Source of the DNA: Trichobilharzia szidati
Taxonomy: Eukaryota > Platyhelminthes > Trematoda > Strigeidida > Schistosomatidae
Length of the DNA stretch: 64,000 bases
Direction: 5' to 3'
Assembly: GCA_944472155.2 (NCBI GenBank)
Contig: OX235277.1
Coordinates: 30,514,804-30,578,803, forward strand
Shown here: positions 58,006 to 64,000 of the stretch, piece after piece
Layout of the letters: every line of letters begins with the position of its first letter
Position numbering within the stretch: position 1 is the first letter of the stretch
Position numbers and translations under genes: made by a program
The notes under the pieces: model-generated
What the model was told of the DNA's origin: nothing
Databases searched by the model: none
What the model saw: only the letters and a program-made list of their open reading frames with translations

Positions 58006-58349
58006 ACTTATTTGTTTTAAAATTAAGAACTAACCTTGTCTACTGGTCGCCTATCAGCCGAAACCACATCTGGGTTTTACATGATATCACAACAGATAGA
58101 GGTATATCGACTGTTGTTAATTTATTAGCTACGCTCTGGTCTCTATTACGTCACTGGTTAGCTATTTATTGACTGATATGTAGTTTGTGGTTAGATTGTT
58201 TGCATGATATTCTCTAACTAATGAACTCTCACAAACTTTGATCACTGTAATTCGGTTAAGTTACACTTATTTTCCAGTTATTAGCACAAGAACAGCTCAC
58301 AAGCTATGCATTCGTTCTGCAAAATATAAAGTCGCGTAATCCCAGAGAG
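58006..58349. other. No feature recognised
   Basis: AT-rich spacer. Confidence 0.4.
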
Positions 58350-59585
58350 ACTAAAACATGCTCTCGATGCGAAAGTCCAGCCGGAATAAGCTAGATTCAC
58401 GACAGGTAAATCGCAGCGTTATGCATCATGATTGAACAAACTATGGCAGTCAAATCTCTGTGTCAACTTCATCGACTGTGAGAAAGACTTCGACAGCGTT
58501 GACAGCGAAGCAAACTGAAAACTGCTTCAACACTACACAGTGCAGTAAGGCAGACATTTATCAACTTCATTCAACGGCCACATGATGATTACACATGTCA
58601 AGTAATCTCCAACGGAAAACTCGACGAAGCTTCTGATATGAAGGCAGGAGTGAAACAAGACTGTTGACTATCACCCATGGTGTTCCTAATTTTGGTGGAC
58701 TGGGTCATGTGGGAGATCTCGAGGAGAGAGAAGACAGTCATAGGTTAGACCAACAAGAAGATTCTAGAACATCTGAAAATTGTAGAAGATTTGCGTCTAA
58801 TGCCATAAAAATACGAAGATCTACAGGAAAAAAGCAACAAGTTTGCAGAAGAAGCAGTTGAGATTGGACTTCAAGTGAACATGGAGAAGAAAGAAGTGAC
58901 GAAGATACCCGAAAGTCGACAAAAACAAGCACCAGTCATCAATATCGGGAGAGACTTTGAGGAGTCACTTCCTTTATGTATCTAGGAAGCGTTGTTTCAG
59001 CTACAGATGTCACAAATGAAGATGTCAGTGACTGGATCAGAAAAGCGAAACAGACCTTCGGTAATCTAAAACCAGTATGGAAATCTACTACACTCAACAT
59101 AAGGAACACGATTCTAATCTTCAACACTACTGTCAAGTCATTCAGTTCAGAGTCTTGACAAACGCGTCACTGACAGCATTTCCAACAAACAGCTACAGAC
59201 GTTTTGTTAACAGATACCTTTGCTACGTCGATATTGCAGATCACATGGCCGGTTGAAGAAATCCACAACAAGGAACTCTAGTAACGAACTAACCAATAAC
59301 ATATTGCCCAACAAATATGCCGAAGAAACGCAGATTGATTGGACACATGCTGAGGAAGACATTGAGTGACATCATGTGCTAGGCCCTGGTGTAGCACCCG
59401 AATAGGAAATGACGAGTTAGGTATTGGTCTGAGGGTAATACGGGGAAGATCATGTGAAGAGAATTTGAGAGCTTGTTGATAGTTTTTGAGCCGGCCAAAA
59501 ATGAATGCAGAGAACAGGATGAAATGGAGATGTGTCATTAAGGCCCTACGATTCACTCGGAATCCAAGGACATAATGATAATACA
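58350..59585 (+). pseudogene. RTE-clade reverse transcriptase pseudogene (ORF2 C-terminal half)
   Basis: Longest LINE remnant in the window. In order, with stops and frameshifts: LCVNFIDCEKDFDSVDSE (first RT Asp motif, about 58460-58510), a stretch matching the copy at 27056-28260 before the FADD region, VNMEKKEVTKIPESR (about 58878-58922), then YLGSVVSATDVTNEDVSDW with KAKQTFGNLKPVWKS (58976-59090), typical of the RTE ORF2 end. The 3' end ('ATGAAATGGAGATGTGTC', 'AATGATAATACAACAATC') closes it near 59585. The FADD box itself is not intact. Dead copy, and a good reference for the shorter remnants. Confidence 0.75.
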
Positions 59586-60534
59586 ACAATCTAAATTTTA
59601 TTTTACAGTTAATAATTGGTCTTACTCAAGACTTCGTAACTATTCATAGCTCTCTTGTCTCAATGATTTATCCCGGCGCCATTTTGTGATTAATTACGTC
59701 TGTCTTGATTCGATTGGTAATAAATTGAAATCTCAAATTACGCATCCAACCAAAGAGTTCACGTTATCGATACACAGACTGATGATTATCTTAGTTCAGT
59801 AGAAATAACAAGGGGAGATTAAGAGTGAAAAGGAATGCCAATAACAAAGGTCATTCTGAACGACAGATATTCTCTGAAACACATTTTCTTTCCTCAAAAT
59901 AGTGCTTCTTGTCCGCGCAATCAAATACACCTTGTGGATTTCATCGTTCACTGAAATTTTCACATTCCCCTGAAAAACAAGGGGCCGTCAAACAGTGTAA
60001 AGAAAACAACAGACACAACACACAGGAGCCGAAGAAGAAGACTCATAGCGCACTTTGTGAAATGGGTATATTTTTTCATATTGTGAAAAATTTCTTGTTT
60101 TGTCAAAAAAGCATAGTGAATCTGTATGCAATAGTGTTAATTTAGTTTATATATATATATATATACGCATACTTTCACAAGTGAATGTATAATTAAATAA
60201 CAGTAACATGAACAATAATAATCATTGATCATTTATTTGATAAATGTCGAGTTTTTGTTTTAATATTAACAATCATATTCACTATTGTTGTGGTTTTTTT
60301 TTTAAAAAAAGGGATGTATTCATACGATTTTATATTTTTGCAAAATAAAAATGATGAAAATGACTTATGGAAGATAAAATTCCGTCGAAGAGAAAAATAG
60401 ATAATAAAACCTAAAATGAATATGAAAATAAAAATTAGAATAAATTTACAGGGATATTTGTTTATTTATTATTTTGGTTAATGTTGCTTAAGCCAGGAAT
60501 AAGGAATGTACATGCACTGAAGTTTATTCATATT
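59586..60534. other. No gene recognised; AT microsatellite
   Basis: (TA)n at about 60149-60166 and T/A-runs near 60295-60310. No supported frame. Confidence 0.4.
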
Positions 60535-62180
60535 TTGACTGGTAAAAAAATAAGACTGGGTTTAGTGAAGACAGAATATTCACATTTTCAATAACTTATC
60601 CTTTTTCATCAGTTTCTAAACTTATATGCATTCATAATAACTAAGGAATTATTGTTATTCCCAACAATATTATTAATGTTTTCGACATAACATTGAATCA
60701 ATAATAATAATAACATCAACAGATTACAGTTCGAAAGCATTTGTAAAAGATGATATGCAAAAGATAAATTAAGAAAAAAATACAGAATTTGTGAATTTAT
60801 AGGTCCCACAGCAGGCCAGGCTAGCAATAATGGCTGAACCTGTTTGCTTTGCACACAGAACACCGGTTGTTTTAAATGAATTGCTCTGGCCTCTGCTGTT
60901 TGGAATATTCGGTTTATTTGGTAATTTATTCAGTACCCGATAGATGATAGCGAAAAACTCTTCGTCACCTGTTTCGACTAGTCGATTTAATATGGAACTA
61001 TTGATGGTTTTAACTACACCTTTATTTAACCACACTATTAAATGTTCCCGAGCACGAAAAATTAGATTTCTACGGCAACGGCCAATATAACTAGCTCCCA
61101 CAGGAGTAACTGGACTGATAGATGCAATAAAAGGTGGTTAGACTAGGTACATTAAGCTACGACTCGAGCACAACCCACCGTGGCGTCGGTGGCATAGTGG
61201 TTAGGATGCTTGCCGACCATGCACATGGTCCGGGGTTCGATCCCCGGCCGACGCACTCCTTTACCTCACTAAGCCAGAAGTAAAGCTGGTAAAGGGGAAA
61301 GGTTGGGCATGAGGCTAGCAACCTCATCCTGTAAAAATAAACACTGCTACAGAAACTTCAAGCCTCTAGCTTGAAGCCCTATGTTCCACTGGGAACGTGA
61401 AGGGATAAAAATAAAATAAAATAAGACTAGGTACTCCACTTTTCAGTTGAGGAATCACAACAACTAGTGTGGAAGATGTGAATTGTAGCTTACCGACAGT
61501 AAAAGTTATTTGAATCGATTTTCTTGTTAGTTATTATTTCACTTGGTGCATCAGCTCTGAATACTAGTCGTATACATAAAGGTTTGTTGTTAGCGGAAAC
61601 AGAAGAATTCTTTTCTGCATTCTTCGCTATGTGTTTTATGATGAACTTGTAAGAGTGACTGTTTTCAATTGATGTCACATGTACAGCCTTAATTTCATCT
61701 TCATTCATTTACATATTCTGAACACACTACTAGGTTAGCATTGAAGAGTCTTTTCCTATCACCCATAGAATACTGAATAAATTACGGAAAGCCGCAATTT
61801 ACCAAACACTCCAGATAGAAGAGACTATTGTAAATCACTTAAACCAACCAGAAGTCTGTGTGTTAAGGGGACAGATCCAACCATTATTGCCAGCGTGTCG
61901 TGATGTCAAGCCCATAAATTCATAAATCCTGTATTGTTTTTCTTAATTTATCTAATATTCAGTTTACCATTATGTTGATGCATATTATCACTTACTGATG
62001 CTTTCGAACTGTAATCTGTTAATAATAATTGATTCGATATTATTTGAAGCACCGATGTTGCTAATTTCAATAATTCCTCAGTTACAACAATGCATATAAC
62101 TGTAGGACCTGATGCAGAAGAAGTTATCAAAAATGTGAATATTCTTTATTCGCCAGTTAATCTTTTGAAATTTCTAATCG
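60535..62180. mobile_element. Penelope-like 3' ends in head-to-head inverted pair, with SINE
   Basis: The minus-strand copy spans about 60535-61710. It reads NKPLCIRLVFRADAPSEI (about 61530-61585, the RT-to-endonuclease linker) and GASYIGRCRRN with RAREH (about 61040-61098, GIY-YIG start), then a 3' UTR. The tRNA-Gly-headed SINE at 61151-61423 splits it. The plus-strand copy spans about 61715-62180, with LNQPEVCVLRGQIQPLLP (about 61846-61900) and the same 3' UTR. The copies meet at about 61712 with 3' ends outward. Confidence 0.7.
61151..61423 (+). mobile_element. Complete tRNA-Gly-headed SINE with target-site duplication
   Basis: The tRNA-like head 61183-61255 has a perfect 7-bp acceptor pair, GCGTCGG (61183-61189) and CCGACGC (61248-61254). 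GCATAGTGG is at the A-box position and the B box is GGTTCGATCCCC. Body 'GGAAAGGTTGGGCATGAGG', end 'CCCTATGTTCCACTGGG', then an AAATA-rich tail. AGACTAGGTAC occurs on both sides (61140-61150 and 61424-61434), the target-site duplication. The anticodon arm is abnormal, so this is not a tRNA gene. Confidence 0.85.
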
Positions 62181-62554
62181 GCATCTTTAACCAGTTAAAG
62201 AAAAATAAATAAAACTAGTACATTTAACTGAATTGGCTGCTGAGCAGGTTTCGTGGAGTAAATCTAAAGTATCTTGAACTAAAGAAGTTAACGTATAAAG
62301 GTATTTGACAAAGAAAAGACGTGTCCAAAGTCATCATCGTAAATTTCGCCGTGAAAGTGACACCGAAAGAGCTTCTGGAATCCTTTTGTCCAAAAAATTA
62401 AACATCCAACAAGTTGGTCTTTGTCATTCCTTCGTTAAAAAGTTATGAATGCTAATGAGTCAAATTATCACTGTTATCTGTTTCAAGCATAATAAAAAAA
62501 AGCTGTAATGAAGGGAAACTGTTCACCGAAAAACTCAGGAAATAATGACTACTG
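62181..62554. other. No feature recognised
   Basis: AT-rich spacer. Confidence 0.4.
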
Positions 62555-63290
62555 CGTATATTACTGATTGATTGATATGAGTACTGGGACACCATTTACA
62601 AAAACCAGTAGTGTTTACCAGGCAGCCAGATCAAAGTGATCTCAGCATCCAACAGCTGTTTCGCTGGTTTAGGGCCGAAGTCATCAGGGCTGTACCGGGT
62701 TTGACTCAGCTAAGAGAACTCGACGACATCGAACCACCCGAATTCTGGCTAGTTATTTGGTGTTTTTCTTCTTGGCGTTCTGAGTGGAACATAGGGCTTC
62801 AGGTTTCAAAGTTTCAGTAGCGGTAGTGCTGTTGATTATACGAACTGGTATTACTAGCCTCACGTCCAACCTTCCCTCCTACCCTCTCCTAGTAAACTAG
62901 ACGAGGCTTAAAAACGAGTCAGCTGGGAATGAAGCCATGGGTCACGCGCGTGGTCAGCGAGTGTTCTACAACTAAACCACCGAAGCTATCTACTTGGACG
63001 AACTAGTGATACATTGAGCCGAATCCACAGTTTGAAAATTAAATTCTTCATTCGTATTTTACAACACTACAGTTTCCCTCAGAAAATAAGTTAAACAAAC
63101 GGACGAAACAGGAGCCCGTGTTTACATAACTTTGATCTAGCTAGCAGTACTGACTGATTAGAGCGATATCGAATTAATCATCTCAATCAGTCACATATTG
63201 TGATTTGAATAATTTCGGTTTCTAAGGGAAAGTGCAGTGAGATTTCACCGCATACTGTGTAAATTACAGATGATGACTTTGATTCAATAA
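62555..63290. repeat. R4 repeat split by a SINE
   Basis: About 62555-62770 reads forward ('TTGATATGAGTACTGGGAC', 'CCAGTAGTGTTTACCAGGC'). After the SINE, about 63000-63290 holds a short forward piece, then reversed sequence ('TCACATATTGTGATTTG', 'TAATTTCGGTTTC', 'GTGTAAATTACAG'). Confidence 0.5.
62771..62990 (-). mobile_element. tRNA-Gly-headed SINE (reverse), inside R4
   Basis: Reverse copy: 'TGGAACATAGGGCTTCAGG', 'ACGTCCAACCTTCCC', 'GTGGTCAGCGAGTGTTC', 'CAACTAAACCACCGAAGC'. The family order is complete though decayed. Confidence 0.65.
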
Positions 63291-63629
63291 TGATTACTTT
63301 TGTTCTTCTGTACTTTCGAGTGGAGTCATTTGTAATGTTTTTCCAGAATAGAAGTTGAGTGACTTAAACTACTTATAATTTGCTAGTAGGAATAATAAGT
63401 CCAAATTTTTGGGTCCGTTCACTGTCAAGGTTGTGATGAGCAGAAATCAAAGCAACAGTTTATTTTGTTTGTGAGTCTACGTATAGAAAAATACAACTGG
63501 ATTCTTTATTATTCATGGGCAAAATCGTCATGTTTCACTTTTCATACAATAAGATTTAATACTATGATACTATTTTACAACACGGAAATGTGAAGGGTAG
63601 CTTAGTTTCTGAGGCTATGGGTGATTTCA
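63291..63629. other. No feature recognised
   Basis: AT-rich spacer. Confidence 0.4.
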
Positions 63630-63692
63630 AAGTAGATGCAGTCACGAACTAACGTCAGTCATCAAATCATTAAAACGTTAAAACCCTTCACT
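63630..63692 (-). mobile_element. Foldback arm, outer fragment
   Basis: 'GTCACGAACTAACGTCAG' and 'TCATTAAAACGTTAAAACCC' resemble the outermost part of the left arm. Confidence 0.35.
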
Positions 63693-63694
63693 GA

Positions 63695-64000
63695 GAGCCT
63701 ACATGAAATGGACAATACTTATGTTCCAGTAGTTTTTGTCCAAATAGCTATAAACAAGCACTGGTCAGAACTGTGCTTTGTAAAGCCAGGAGAATGTGCT
63801 CTACAAAAAAATTAGAGGAAGAATTTCTATTCCTCGGAAAGGTGTTAAAAAATAACGGCTACACTCAGAAATTCATTAACAAATATGGAAGATGTTATTG
63901 TTCAAATGTCAAACAAACCACTGTAGGAAGAAAGCCTGTCTTCCTTCAACTTGATTTTAAAGGAATAGTCAACAGAAGATTGAATAGGTCAGTGATCAGA
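63695..64000 (+). mobile_element. Penelope-like reverse transcriptase, continues past window end
   Basis: One frame from about 63704 reads NGQYLCSSSFCPNSYKQA, LVRTVLCKARRMCS, LEEEFLFLGKVLKNNGYT, FINKYG and GRKPVFLQLDFKGI to the last base. This is the late RT region of Penelope-like elements plus the linker before the GIY-YIG domain. A single stop (TGA at 63704-63706) stands where the family usually has Trp. Much better preserved than the other PLE pieces here; the endonuclease should follow beyond the window. Confidence 0.7.

Noticed and set aside
61183..61255. A functional tRNA-Gly gene
   Set aside because: The acceptor stem is perfect, but the anticodon arm does not form the normal 5-bp stem and 7-base loop. 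The unit is followed by a SINE body and recurs in many decayed copies.
1..64000. CRISPR arrays, bacterial operons or ribosomal RNA
   Set aside because: No regularly spaced direct repeats with unique spacers, no compact gene clusters and no rRNA-like sequence; the sequence is clearly eukaryotic.

Overview
The window looks like genomic DNA of a parasitic flatworm of the genus Schistosoma. It is AT-rich eukaryotic sequence with a spliced, Asn-rich developmental gene. It also carries short interspersed elements resembling the hammerhead-ribozyme-bearing Sm-alpha family of schistosomes, RTE-clade and Penelope-like retroelement remnants, and many AT/GT microsatellites. Species cannot be fixed from the sequence alone.

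Only one protein-coding gene is convincing: a two-exon gene on the + strand for a NeuroD-class bHLH transcription factor. Exon 1 is 35873-36314, a 14.4 kb intron follows (36315-50703), and exon 2 is 50704-51767; the predicted protein has 501 residues. The donor (GTAAGT) and the acceptor (pyrimidine tract plus CAG) are canonical and join in phase. The bHLH, the preceding KRGPKKK stretch and the post-bHLH NeuroD motif all lie in exon 2. Exon 1 gives a low-complexity Asn-rich N-terminus. A free stretch of about 360 bp upstream, with three CCAAT motifs, two of them in a perfect inverted repeat, is a candidate promoter.

The rest is repeat-dominated. Region 1-35.5 kb holds decayed RTE 3' ends, Penelope-like element (PLE) pieces, three tRNA-headed SINE families and many copies of a foldback family. 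That family's two inverted arms each contain a tRNA-like B box and a hammerhead-like segment. The large intron (36.3-50.7 kb) and the 3' flank (52-64 kb) hold the same families. Two PLE loci (23.6-24.5 kb and 60.5-62.2 kb) are arranged as head-to-head inverted 3' ends. The second was split by a tRNA-Gly-headed SINE with an 11-bp target-site duplication. The window ends inside a relatively intact PLE reverse transcriptase. A 644-bp segment of unknown nature is present twice, 24.5 kb apart, almost without divergence.

Repeat boundaries were found by eye from shared motifs and are approximate, usually to within a few tens of bases. Stretches listed as 'no feature recognised' may hold regulatory DNA, untranslated exons or older repeats that cannot be seen without comparison to other genomes.
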